Origin: Cyanobacteria bacterium UBA11372
Lineage (GTDB): Bacteria; Cyanobacteriota; Cyanobacteriia; Cyanobacteriales; Aerosakkonemataceae
Direction of reading: 5' to 3'
Assembly: GCA_003486675.1 (NCBI GenBank)
Contig: DNGG01000327.1
Span: 8,918 to 29,661, forward strand
DNA length: 20,744 nt
Of the stretch, positions 6,820 through 14,560 are shown piece by piece; the stretch's first letter is position 1, and every line of letters begins with the position of its first letter. The notes under the pieces were generated by a model. That model had not been told where the DNA came from and made no database searches. It saw only the letters and a program-made list of their open reading frames with translations. Made by a program: the position numbers and the translations under genes.

Positions 6820-6924
6820 CCGGATAAAAAATAACTTGATATTAACCTATAATTAACCAAAGTTTAACCTAAAAATTAACTCCTGAAGAATATCCGGATA
6901 GGCACGATCATCTGTGTTTATACT
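6820..6924 (+). promoter_or_regulatory. Pho-box-like direct repeats and candidate promoter
   Basis: Three direct repeats, ATTAACCT (6841-6848), ATTAACCA (6852-6859) and TTTAACCT (6863-6870), are separated by exactly 3 bp. A fourth, ATTAACTC (6875-6882), follows with a 4-bp spacer. The cyanobacterial Pho box bound by SphR/PhoB is known as 8-bp TTAAC-type repeats separated by 3 bp. A good -10 hexamer, TATACT, lies at 6919-6924, without a matching -35, as expected of an activator-dependent promoter. It would drive the WD40 gene at 7138 and so suggests phosphate control. The first base of two repeats is A rather than a pyrimidine, which weakens the match. Confidence 0.42.
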
Positions 6925-7137
6925 AAGATAGAGAAAATCAGGTGCATTGCAGAAGACCTAGCGATATCAAAGCGATCGCTGTGTAATTAGTTAAACATCA
7001 ATCAACCTTAAATCTAACCCCCTACTCTTTTCCCTCCCTACCCAATCCACGATAGGGTTTTAGGTGTAAGTGGGAAAGGAGTGTTGCTCCCCTCTTGATT
7101 TAACAGAGGGGAAGAAGGATAATTGGGAGCGATATAT
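6925..7137 (+). other. 5' untranslated region with CCCCTCT hairpin before the WD40 gene
   Basis: No gene is seen. HIP1 occurs near 6971. A 7-bp hairpin, CCCCTCT (7089-7095) and AGAGGGG (7105-7111) with a 9-base loop, lies just ahead of the ribosome binding region of the WD40 gene. If transcription starts downstream of 6924, the leader would be about 200 bases long. Confidence 0.5.
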
Positions 7138-9495
7138 ATGCTAATGCTGACCAAAAGTGTACTGATGGAGCAAGGGTTAAAGCTAATCGTCCAATGGGTG
7201 ATAGAATTTGCACCTCTAATTGCAGTCTTGCTGCAAAAGCAAGATGAAGAAGCTATTGTTAAATTTAAAAACCTAAAAGCTCTTGACATTCAAGACTTGC
7301 TTCAGAATGTCAAGGGGATCGTTGAAACAAAAAATTCACCGAGTAGTTTTGAACAAGAAAAAGCGCTACAGCAGCAATTAGCTGACTACCACCGGGAGAC
7401 GCAATTAAAATTAGCCGCATATCAACGGGAAACAACGCTTAAATCCCCGGAAATTCACAAAATAATCGAGAATTGGCCTTTAAGATTATACCCTTCTCAA
7501 ATTCTAGAGTCTCACCCTAATAGCGGGTTGCTACCCCTGAGAATTTTTCTGAAACCGCCCCAATTACAACCAGAGCAATTTGGCAATGAAATGCCGGAAA
7601 ATCTAGAGATTGAAATGAGATTGGCTGAAGGAATGCGGGAATTTTTGAATCATCATTATTCTCTGCACAATCAAGTTAGACCTACAGAATTTTTAGCAGG
7701 AGCTTGGGAAAACAAGCAGTTTCACGGTGAAGCTAGCATTAAAGCTTTGTTCGGAATGCTTAAATCAGAACCTACCTTGATTTTAGAATCAGAAATTGAT
7801 GGAAAAAGTCTGATTGTTCGCATGGCATACTGGGGGTTAAACCAAGATAATTACTATTACAAAACTATTGCCAGATTGCCTTACAAAGAAATAGTTTACG
7901 AGGCGGCAAAAACTCGTGCTTTAGCGTGGAAAGAAATTAGAGAAAAACTTTTAGCATTGGGAGAAACAATTGATGAAGTCAATAAGCTGGGAGGAGATAA
8001 TGCAATTAATTTAGAAATTTTAGAAAAACAAGAAAAATGGAAAGCGCATGGAATTGACGCGAGCCAATTATCGCTACCATACAAAGTTAAGCGGGAAGAT
8101 TTTGCCACATTATGGCATTTTTTAATTAATTGTCACTGTTTGGTAGCAAGTTGGGTGACAGATACTTACCATCTCGTTCATCATGACGTGCCTCCATTAC
8201 TGCCAAAATTGTTACCCAATTTGATGCAAGATGTTACTGACTTGCAACTAATACAAGCGATTGTTTCTGGCTATAGACAAGTTTATCAGGCTTTAGCAGA
8301 AGAAAGACGTTACTGGGTTCCCGAATTGGCTTTGCAATTAGCTCAAAGTCTGATGCATTTACCCGATAAATCTTGGAGTAAAGAGCAAGTTGAATATTCG
8401 GTTAATTCCTGGTTGCAAATTCACCAAGTTACACCAGCAGAAGGAAGCGATCGCTTAGAGGCAATGAAGTCAGCTTTGAAGATAGAAGATTATGAATATA
8501 TCGAGCAGTTGAAAGAATATTTTGTGGCAATTGGGGACGATGAAAGCGTTGGTAAAGTGCAGGAATTGTTGAATGCGATCGCCGACTTAAAACGCAAGTA
8601 CAGTTTAGAACATATTTCCCCCATTTACAACCTCACAGAACAGTCTGGAAAAGTTTCATCAGTAGCCATCAGCGCTGATGGAAAAATTCTCGTCAGTAGC
8701 TGTTTGGATAAAACGATTAAAGTCTGGGATTTACAAACGGGAGAACTGATTCGCACCCTGACTGGCAACACAGAAAAAGTTACCTCAGTTGCAATTAGTC
8801 CCAACGGGCAATTTGTCGCCAGCGGCAGTTATGACTCTCCCGGAAGTAATGTTAAAGTATGGAATCTGCGGACAGGTAAACTGCTGCCGATTATTTTTGG
8901 ACACAATAATCCAGTTAAATTTGTTGCCATTGATTCTAAAGGACAAGTTGTTTTCAGCGGCAGTAATAAGATAAAACTTTGGAACTTGCAAACAGGGGAA
9001 CGACTTTGTACCCTATGGCATTCCTGTGGGGTAAATTGCGCTGCAATGAGTAAAGACGGACAAATTATTGCCAGCGGTCAGAGTGACGGTAAAATTAGAA
9101 TTTGGCATCCCCAATCTGGGGAACCTCGCCGCACCATTAGCGGACATTCAGGGGAAGTTTATGCAGTTGTAATTACTCCAGATGAACAAACTTTAATCAG
9201 TGGAGGTGCAGATAAAGCTATTAAGCTTTGGCATCTCGGCACAGGTGAATTACTGGGCAATTTAGAAGGACATTCAGAAGCAGTTTCCTCCCTAGCGATT
9301 AGTGCCGATGGCAAAACTTTGGTCAGCGGTAGCGCCGATAAAACCATCAAAGTTTGGCATCTCGATACTGGTAAATTGCGCGGCACTCTCACCGCACATT
9401 CAGCAGCAGTTAACTCCATAGCCCTGAGCGCAGATGGGAAAATTTTAGCCAGCGGTAGTGCTGATAAAACGATCAAAGTCTGGCAGTTATATTAA
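7138..9495 (+). CDS. Two-part protein: unrecognised N-terminal region plus seven-bladed WD40 propeller
   Basis: A protein of 785 residues from ATG 7138, which has GGGAG 8 bases upstream; a TTG at 7123 would add five residues. Residues ~499-785 hold seven WD40 repeats, most with a clear SGSxDxTIKxW core, enough to close a seven-bladed propeller. The last two repeats (GSADKTIKVW) are nearly identical. The first ~498 residues match no family I can name. They start with a hydrophobic helix (about 10-30), then a Gln/Glu/Lys-rich probable coiled coil (about 85-115), then mixed helical sequence with conserved-looking WGLNQDNYYYKTIARLPY and a His/Trp-rich patch (DFATLWHFLINCHCLVASWV). There is no kinase, NACHT or peptidase motif. 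The propeller probably scaffolds protein contacts; the N-terminal part may be the effector or sensor. The gene stands alone on this strand, possibly under the Pho-like repeats upstream. Confidence 0.85.
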   Translation: MLMLTKSVLMEQGLKLIVQWVIEFAPLIAVLLQKQDEEAIVKFKNLKALDIQDLLQNVKGIVETKNSPSSFEQEKALQQQLADYHRETQLKLAAYQRETTLKSPEIHKIIENWPLRLYPSQILESHPNSGLLPLRIFLKPPQLQPEQFGNEMPENLEIEMRLAEGMREFLNHHYSLHNQVRPTEFLAGAWENKQFHGEASIKALFGMLKSEPTLILESEIDGKSLIVRMAYWGLNQDNYYYKTIARLPYKEIVYEAAKTRALAWKEIREKLLALGETIDEVNKLGGDNAINLEILEKQEKWKAHGIDASQLSLPYKVKREDFATLWHFLINCHCLVASWVTDTYHLVHHDVPPLLPKLLPNLMQDVTDLQLIQAIVSGYRQVYQALAEERRYWVPELALQLAQSLMHLPDKSWSKEQVEYSVNSWLQIHQVTPAEGSDRLEAMKSALKIEDYEYIEQLKEYFVAIGDDESVGKVQELLNAIADLKRKYSLEHISPIYNLTEQSGKVSSVAISADGKILVSSCLDKTIKVWDLQTGELIRTLTGNTEKVTSVAISPNGQFVASGSYDSPGSNVKVWNLRTGKLLPIIFGHNNPVKFVAIDSKGQVVFSGSNKIKLWNLQTGERLCTLWHSCGVNCAAMSKDGQIIASGQSDGKIRIWHPQSGEPRRTISGHSGEVYAVVITPDEQTLISGGADKAIKLWHLGTGELLGNLEGHSEAVSSLAISADGKTLVSGSADKTIKVWHLDTGKLRGTLTAHSAAVNSIALSADGKILASGSADKTIKVWQLY

Positions 9496-9508
9496 CAGGA
9501 TCGAAGTG

Positions 9509-9576
9509 AGGCAGAGCCTCGCAGATTCGTTCCCAGGCTGGAGCCTGGGAACGAGAGTAGGGAGGCAGAGCCTCCC
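9509..9576. terminator. Strong hairpin between convergent genes
   Basis: GTTCCCAGGCT (9529-9539) and AGCCTGGGAAC (9542-9552) form a perfect 11-bp stem. It is flanked by the smaller inverted repeats GAGGC-AGA-GCCTC (9509-9521) and GGAGGC-AGA-GCCTCC (9562-9576). It sits between the stop codons of the convergent WD40 and CBS genes and could terminate both, although there is no clear T-tract. The GC-rich triple hairpin layout also looks like an interspersed cyanobacterial repeat. Confidence 0.6.
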
Positions 9577-9598
9577 CCTGTGTAAGATATAAGGAAAA

Positions 9599-10762
9599 TT
9601 AACTTTGGCGAAGTGCTTCCACGAGATGACGTATCCGTTCAATATCAACTAAGGCAGAATTGAGTTTAGTTTGCCTCAAATCAGGTGATAAATCGGGTTG
9701 TTGAGCCAGACTTTCTATACAAACTTGGATGGTAGATAAAAGATCGTTTAACTCATGATTGGCGTTGGTACATTCGTTACATTGCGTAATATCGCCAGCT
9801 TGATTGTTTTGGCGTTGGGAAAGTTCTGCTTGTTCTTGCTTTAGTTGCTCAATCGTGCGCTGTAATATTTCGATTGTCCCGTACATTTCTACAGGATCAA
9901 ACACGCGCAGCAGATCTGTTTCGGTGATGATTCCCAATCCTTGACCCCAATTCCAAGATACAACTAACCGTCGCACGTGACGCTGTTGCATTTCTTGATA
10001 GGCTTTGTATAAAGAATCTTCAGGGCTGAGCAAAAATAGCGGCGTACTCATGACAGTCTGAGCTTGGGTAAGCGCGAAATCAATCTGCAACGATTGCAAT
10101 TGCACGATATCACGTTCGGTGACAATGCCAACAGGGATAATATTTCCTTCCTCATCTTCTTGTGTAATCGCTACGCAACTAATATTATGGCTTGCCATTA
10201 ATTGGGCTAAACTCAGTACCGAAGCTGTTACAGGGGCATGAATCACCTCAGTTGACATTAATTCAGATACGCGGCGTCGTTTGAGGAAATTTGTTGGTCG
10301 CAATACGCGCCGAATACTTTCTGGTGAAACAACCCCAATCGGTTCGCCGTTGTCGTTGACAATCGGCAAATGGCGAATCCGATACCGCCGAAATAAAAAT
10401 ATCGCGGCGGAAATATCCTGAAAATCAGCTTGATGTAAAACGATGGGCGCTTGCGTCATCACCGATCCTATTTGCACCCCTTCAAAGTTTACGCCTGCTG
10501 CTGTCAGCCGCACGATATCCCGTTCTGTAAAAATTCCTAATAATTCTGTATTCTGCATTACCAAAACGCATCTGGAGAGCTTTGCACCGGAAGTCAGGGT
10601 GTCGAAGGCTTCCCCCCTAGGTTGAGCGACACCAAGTAGCCGCGTTTGGTTCATCAAAGCGATCGCATTGACCAGCGGGGTATCTGGTGTCACGATCGGC
10701 AGCTGACGGTCAATTGCCGCCTCTACAGCAGGGGCAAAAATCAGCGGGTCATCAAGTTGCAT
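9599..10762 (-). CDS. Four-CBS-domain protein with C-terminal coiled coil
   Basis: A soluble protein of 387 residues. Four CBS domains follow one another at about 18-85, 100-160, 165-235 and 240-297. Each ends in the typical hydrophobic-Gly-hydrophobic-(T/S)-E pattern (LGIFTERDIVRL, IGVVSPESIRRV, VGIVTERDIVQL, LGIITETDLLRV). Such tandem pairs bind adenosine nucleotides and act as energy or ligand sensors. Residues 305-330 form a Gln/Glu-rich coiled coil, then CxxC (TQCNECTN) and a helical end resembling a histidine-kinase dimerisation helix (LNDLLSTIQVCIESLAQQ). In cyanobacteria similar CBS arrays head sensor kinases, but here no phospho-acceptor His or ATPase domain follows. It may be a sensor that acts in trans or a shortened kinase. 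No clear Shine-Dalgarno sequence precedes the ATG. The role is inferred. Confidence 0.85.
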   Translation of the reverse strand: MQLDDPLIFAPAVEAAIDRQLPIVTPDTPLVNAIALMNQTRLLGVAQPRGEAFDTLTSGAKLSRCVLVMQNTELLGIFTERDIVRLTAAGVNFEGVQIGSVMTQAPIVLHQADFQDISAAIFLFRRYRIRHLPIVNDNGEPIGVVSPESIRRVLRPTNFLKRRRVSELMSTEVIHAPVTASVLSLAQLMASHNISCVAITQEDEEGNIIPVGIVTERDIVQLQSLQIDFALTQAQTVMSTPLFLLSPEDSLYKAYQEMQQRHVRRLVVSWNWGQGLGIITETDLLRVFDPVEMYGTIEILQRTIEQLKQEQAELSQRQNNQAGDITQCNECTNANHELNDLLSTIQVCIESLAQQPDLSPDLRQTKLNSALVDIERIRHLVEALRQS

Positions 10763-10972
10763 AGCTGATTTATCTAGCGATCGCCAATAGACACTAAAAC
10801 GATCGGTACTTATAATGAGGGATGTTACAAATACGCAAACTGGAACCCTTGCTAGTTAATGCTTTGATTTACTTTAAGGTTATGGAGAGGAATTTTGCAA
10901 CTGACCCATTGGCAGGTGTTATGACATTATCAGCTGCACTCAAACTTGGCGGTGCGATCGCGATCGCTACTT

Positions 10973-11353
10973 TCAAGGCGCTGACGGATCGCTCCTTGAT
11001 CCCGTAGTTTTACGGGTTTGAGTCGCGCCAGATCCTTTGGGTGTTTTGCCATACAGTCGATCTAGAACCCGCTTGACCGAGATCCGTTTCCACTGCTGAC
11101 CCCGCTTGGTGCAATATCCTTGCTGATTCAGCCAGTCGGCTATCTGTTGCAGGGACTTACCAGACTTGTGGTGACGGCGAATCAGCTCAATTACCTGCGT
11201 CTCGCCAGGGTTTTCCACCAGTTCGCCATTGACCGAGGTTTGACCGAAAGCTGGCGAACCATAACCCGCATAGCCGCCCTGAGCAGCTTTGAGTTTTCGT
11301 CCTCGTTCTAGCCTTTCCCAAGTTGTAAGGTTTTGGCAGTCTTCAGCAGTCAT
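10973..11353 (-). CDS. Recombinase-domain/helix-turn-helix protein without catalytic domain
   Basis: About 126 residues from the ATG at 11353; a TTG three codons upstream is possible. The sequence matches the DNA-binding 'recombinase' region of large serine recombinases. A Gly/Tyr-rich segment (GGYAGYGSPAFGQ) is followed by a Glu-containing helix (ETQVIELIRRHHKSG) and a helix-turn-helix pattern SLQQIADWLNQQGYCTKRG, ending in a basic Lys/Arg/Ser-rich tail. The N-terminal resolvase domain with the catalytic serine is absent. Either this is a remnant of a recombinase or an independent small DNA-binding protein. The gap upstream (10763-10972) shows no companion fragment on this strand. It sits alone between the CBS gene and the divergent thioredoxin-like gene. 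Confidence 0.65.
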   Translation of the reverse strand: MTAEDCQNLTTWERLERGRKLKAAQGGYAGYGSPAFGQTSVNGELVENPGETQVIELIRRHHKSGKSLQQIADWLNQQGYCTKRGQQWKRISVKRVLDRLYGKTPKGSGATQTRKTTGSRSDPSAP

Positions 11354-11592
11354 TCTCGTCAAGATTGAGTGTCTTGAATATATAGCGTAAACCAGTCAAT
11401 CTGCTGGCGATCGCGATGTATTAAACAACACAATATATTTGTGTTATCAAGGAAAATTTTGACTCTTACGGGTTGAGGAAACTGCGATCGCCACAAGACA
11501 ATCAAGCGATGGTGTAAAATCTTTTGGGTTTAACAGTCTTTTACTAACAACTGCAACAACTGTGTCAGCACCAATTTCTGTGAGGAACTCGA
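11354..11592. promoter_or_regulatory. Divergent intergenic region with AACACAA inverted repeat
   Basis: This region lies between the recombinase-domain gene (minus) and the thioredoxin-like gene (plus). AACACAA (11427-11433) and TTGTGTT (11439-11445) form a 7-bp inverted repeat with centre TATAT, a plausible operator. Two HIP1 octamers are present, near 11407 and 11484. TGTAAAAT at 11513-11520 resembles an extended -10 for the plus-strand gene, but no -35 is evident. GAGGAAC precedes the ATG at 11593. Confidence 0.35.
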
Positions 11593-11913
11593 ATGAGCGA
11601 AGTCTGTGAAATTCAAGATAGCGAACTCGATGAAGTTTTAACCCGTGAAAGATTTGTTATAACTTATTTAATGACTAATCGGTCTGACTCTTGTCGCAAG
11701 ATCGAGCCGATTATAGAGCAACTAGCCCAAGCCTACGAAGGCCGTGCCACAATTGTCAAGATCGACATCAACAAAAACAAGATCGCCCCTCAAAAATTCA
11801 GCGTTTACATCATTCCTGCCGTTCTGATTTTTCAAAATGGTATAATTGTAGAAAAATTATTGGGTGTGGCTACCTATGAAAATTTCAAAACCGTCATCGA
11901 CAAACATTTTTAG
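11593..11913 (+). CDS. Thioredoxin-like protein with SxxC active site
   Basis: A soluble protein of 106 residues with the thioredoxin fold. It has the hydrophobic strand FVITYLM, then the active-site position NRSDSCRK, then IVKIDINKN and the cis-proline loop YIIPAVLIF (Pro75), ending with GVATYENF in the place of the usual G-x-x-x-x-x-x-L/F segment. Canonical WCGPC is replaced by R-S31-D-S-C34, so the nucleophilic first cysteine is lost and the Trp is missing. It should not work as a normal dithiol reductase. It may bind partners, act as a monothiol protein or have a structural role. GAGGAAC gives a good ribosome binding site. The response regulator gene follows 80 bp downstream on the same strand, so they may be co-transcribed. 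Confidence 0.82.
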   Translation: MSEVCEIQDSELDEVLTRERFVITYLMTNRSDSCRKIEPIIEQLAQAYEGRATIVKIDINKNKIAPQKFSVYIIPAVLIFQNGIIVEKLLGVATYENFKTVIDKHF

Positions 11914-11993
11914 CTCTTATTATAGATAGAGCGATACCTATTTTATAGCAGGAGTATAATCGATTTGCGTGAGTCACCGATCGGGATAGAGCC

Positions 11994-12362
11994 TTGAAAA
12001 AAATTTTATTGATTGAAGATGATGAATATTTGCTGTTACTGATAGAAAGATTTTTGAAATCTAAAGGATTTAATGTTTTGACGGCAGAGAATGGATTTAT
12101 TGGTCTAATTTTAGCTAAAGAACAAAAACCAGATTTAATTATTTGCGATATTAAGATGCCCGTGCTTGACGGATATGGGGTTCTAGAAAACATACGCAAA
12201 GATTTGAAAATCGCCAAGATACCTGTATTTTTTATTAGCTTTTATGCCGATGATGAAAGTATCAGTCGGGCTTACCAACTGGGGGTAAACGATTATCTCA
12301 AAAAACCTCTGGATTTGAACGAATTATTGGCGAAAATCAAGCATAAATTGCAGTTAAATTAG
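11994..12362 (+). CDS. Single-domain response regulator (CheY-like)
   Basis: A protein of 122 residues made only of a receiver domain. The acidic pocket is Glu8-Asp9-Asp10, the phospho-acceptor is Asp52 in IICDIKMPVLDG, the switch Ser is Ser82 (where Thr/Ser is usual) and the conserved Lys-Pro is Lys104-Pro105. No DNA-binding or enzymatic output domain follows, so it probably relays phosphate or acts by protein contact. Translation appears to start at TTG (11994), since the family begins with KKILLIEDD and no in-frame ATG is nearby; upstream GGGATAGAG is a weak ribosome site. The partner histidine kinase is not in the window. It lies downstream of the thioredoxin-like gene and 535 bp ahead of the Ser/Thr kinase. 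Confidence 0.92.
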   Translation: MKKILLIEDDEYLLLLIERFLKSKGFNVLTAENGFIGLILAKEQKPDLIICDIKMPVLDGYGVLENIRKDLKIAKIPVFFISFYADDESISRAYQLGVNDYLKKPLDLNELLAKIKHKLQLN

Positions 12363-12897
12363 TGGCTAGTTATAAAATTATAGGATTTGTACTGGCATTA
12401 GCTATGAGCCATTAGCCATTAGCCGCTGTTTGACAGAGCGATCGCATGTGATATCGATTCCCTTCCTATCAGTCTCCTATGGTTAACAGTATTGTAGGGG
12501 CGGGTTTTACCAATTACTTTTGCTCCTAAGCGAATAGGTTTGATCAACCCGCCAGATAGCCGCAATGCCGATACCAGCAAAGATGATATCAGGAGCGATC
12601 GCCAAAACCCCTGGTTTTAACTGAAATTTTGTGCCAAAATCTAAATCAATCACAGGATCTATGCCAGCATCCCCTATTTTCAGGGGAGTTGGGACTATCT
12701 GCGATCGCTGCTATCCTGGAAATTCCGTCAATGGTGCGTATTTCGTGAATTTGTCAAGACTTAGGCAAAAACAACCCGTTTTCTCGGAAAAATCGTGAGT
12801 TTCCAGAGTTATATTAACCCAGAAACCGGGTTTTTGGCTCCCCCTACGTATTTCCTGAATTTGTGACTGAGAACTGCACCCAGCTGGGAGAATCGTA
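12363..12897. repeat. Repeat-rich intergenic region upstream of the Ser/Thr kinase
   Basis: No gene is supported in this 535-bp gap. It holds GCCATTAGCC heptamer-type repeats (about 12405-12424), HIP1 near 12439, 12596 and 12701, and an inverted pair GGCGGGTT (12499-12506) and AACCCGCC (12546-12553) enclosing a 39-bp loop. An AGAAACCGGGTTT-type element (about 12768-12835) has the same layout as the 79-bp units at 1-190. An 18-bp direct repeat, CGTATTTC(G/C)TGAATTTGT, occurs at 12737-12754 and 12847-12864 and brackets that element, as if duplicated with it. The kinase ribosome binding site GGGAG is at its end. Confidence 0.7.
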
Positions 12898-14325
12898 ATG
12901 ATAGGACAAACACTCAAAGGACGCTACAAGATTATCAGAAAGTTGGGTCAGGGAGGATTCGGTGAAACTTATCTAGCTCTCGATCTAGATTTACCTGGCA
13001 CTCCTCAATGTGTCGTCAAACATTTACGCACCCAATTTAGCGATCCATTTATATTGCAAAAAGCGAAAGAATTATTCGACGCTGAAGCTGAAGTATTATA
13101 TAAAAAGCTAGGACATCACGACCAAATCCCGCAACTACTTGCTCACTTTGAACAAGACCAACAATTTTATTTAGTTCAAGAATTGATTGAAGGCGAAGAT
13201 TTGAGTAAAGAATTAATTGCGGGTAAACAATTTAGTGAAATTGCCGCGATCGCCATGTTACAGGATATTTTGCAAGTCCTAGAATTTGTCCACGCTCGCC
13301 AAGTAATTCACCGGGATCTTAAGCCAGCAAATTTAATCAGACGTACCAGAGACGGGAAAATTGTTTTAATTGACTTTGGTGCAGTCAAACAAATCAGAAC
13401 TTTAGCAGCTAATACTCAGGGACAGATATATTCTACAGTTGCCATTGGCACTCCTGGCTATATGCCAAGCGAACAAGCTATGGGAAATTCCCAATTTAAC
13501 AGCGATATTTATGCTTTAGGAATCATCGGAATTCAAGCTCTGACTGGAGTATTACCGACTAAATTACCAACAGATCCCAAAACCCATGAAATTCGCTGGC
13601 GAGATTTGGTGCATGTTAATCCCAAACTTGCAGATATTTTAGACAAAATGGTGCGGTATGATTTCCGCGATCGCTACCAATCAGTCAGCGAAGTTTTACA
13701 AGCACTGCATCCTTTAACTAAGTCTAAATCTTCCCCCCACACTCCACCGCCATCCCACGCCAAATCGATTCCCTGGAAAATTTTAATCCCTGTTGGAGTT
13801 GGTGCGATCGCTGCCGCTACCTTCTTCGCTTTCCTCAAACCAATTCCTTCAGAATCCTTATTAAATTATGACAATTCTACTGAGGGAATCAACCTCAAAT
13901 ATCCCGCCAGTTGGTCAAACAAACTCGCAGTAAAAGATCCTATTACCGGCGATATTGCTAAATTTGTCTCCCCCAAAGAAAGCGATGCGGATAAATTTCA
14001 AGAAGATGTGACTATCAGCGTGGAAGATTTATCTAACAAACCGACAAATTTAGAGGAGTTTACCGACTTCTCCATTTCCCAGATTAAACAACTTAATCCA
14101 AACGTCAATATTATGGCTCAGGGAGAAACTAATTTGGGAAATAATATTCCTGCCTATCAAGTTATTTATACCGTCAAAGACGGGCAACTTAATTTAAAGA
14201 AGATGCAAACATGGCTGCTCAAAAATAATCAAGCTTATACAATCACCTATACCGCCGAAGCCGACAAATATGCTTTATTTGAAAATCGTGTAAAATCGAT
14301 GCTTAATACTTTGGAAATTAAATAA
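12898..14325 (+). CDS. Membrane-anchored Ser/Thr protein kinase with PsbP-like C-terminal domain
   Basis: A Hanks-type kinase of 475 residues. The Gly-rich loop is GQGGFG (17-22), the ATP-binding Lys is Lys41 (VVKHL), the catalytic loop is HRDLKPANL (His138, Asp140), the Mg-binding motif is DFG (159-161), and the activation segment ends GTPGYMPSEQ. The Ala-Pro-Glu motif reads Pro-Ser-Glu, common in cyanobacterial kinases. The kinase domain ends near residue 275. A Pro/Ser linker and one transmembrane helix (about 291-316) precede an extracytoplasmic domain of about 150 residues (GINLKYPASWSN..., VTISVEDLS..., YTITYTAEADKYALFENRVKSML) that resembles PsbP. The topology suggests the outer domain senses or binds something and controls the cytoplasmic kinase. 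GGGAG lies 7 bases before the ATG. The stop codon is the first TAA of a TAATTGC repeat array. Confidence 0.95.
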   Translation: MIGQTLKGRYKIIRKLGQGGFGETYLALDLDLPGTPQCVVKHLRTQFSDPFILQKAKELFDAEAEVLYKKLGHHDQIPQLLAHFEQDQQFYLVQELIEGEDLSKELIAGKQFSEIAAIAMLQDILQVLEFVHARQVIHRDLKPANLIRRTRDGKIVLIDFGAVKQIRTLAANTQGQIYSTVAIGTPGYMPSEQAMGNSQFNSDIYALGIIGIQALTGVLPTKLPTDPKTHEIRWRDLVHVNPKLADILDKMVRYDFRDRYQSVSEVLQALHPLTKSKSSPHTPPPSHAKSIPWKILIPVGVGAIAAATFFAFLKPIPSESLLNYDNSTEGINLKYPASWSNKLAVKDPITGDIAKFVSPKESDADKFQEDVTISVEDLSNKPTNLEEFTDFSISQIKQLNPNVNIMAQGETNLGNNIPAYQVIYTVKDGQLNLKKMQTWLLKNNQAYTITYTAEADKYALFENRVKSMLNTLEIK

Positions 14326-14397
14326 TTGCTAATTGCTAATTGCTAATTGCTAATTGGGTTGATTTTTTTCTATTAGCCATTAGCAATTAGCCATTAC
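14323..14397. repeat. TAATTGC heptamers with inverted partner, probable transcript-end hairpin
   Basis: Five heptamers (four TAATTGC, one TAATTGG) run from 14323 to 14357, the first overlapping the kinase stop codon. The complement TAGCCATTAGCAATTAGCC follows at about 14374-14393 after a T-rich loop. The pair could fold in the mRNA and end or protect the kinase transcript. Confidence 0.8.
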
Positions 14398-14410
14398 TAA
14401 CAACCTTGAG

Positions 14411-14560
14411 TTATATGATGTCCGTTGAATTGCCCATAATAAAAAAACCGTACAGAGTCGTTGCGTAGGGACACGGCATCAGAGATATCTCGGATAAACA
14501 GGTAACGTTAATCATGCCGTGTCCCGGCTCCCGATCGTGGGTAATCGACCGGACATAATA
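14411..14560. mobile_element. MITE-like element, copy 1 (150 bp)
   Basis: This is a 150-bp unit with imperfect terminal inverted repeats. The left end TATGATGTCCGTTGAATTGC is matched by the reverse complement of the right end (TATTATGTCCGGTCGATTAC). Inside, GGGACACGGCAT and ATGCCGTGTCCC give a perfect 12-bp stem. There is no coding capacity. Non-autonomous elements of this kind are moved by a transposase encoded elsewhere; the TA-rich ends suggest TA/TATA target duplication, as in IS630/Tc1-type elements, which is an inference. Confidence 0.75.

Noticed and set aside
10822..11007. 61-codon plus-strand frame between the CBS and recombinase-domain genes
   Set aside because: It overlaps the 3' end of the recombinase-domain gene on the other strand, contains overlapping HIP1 repeats and has no recognisable features.
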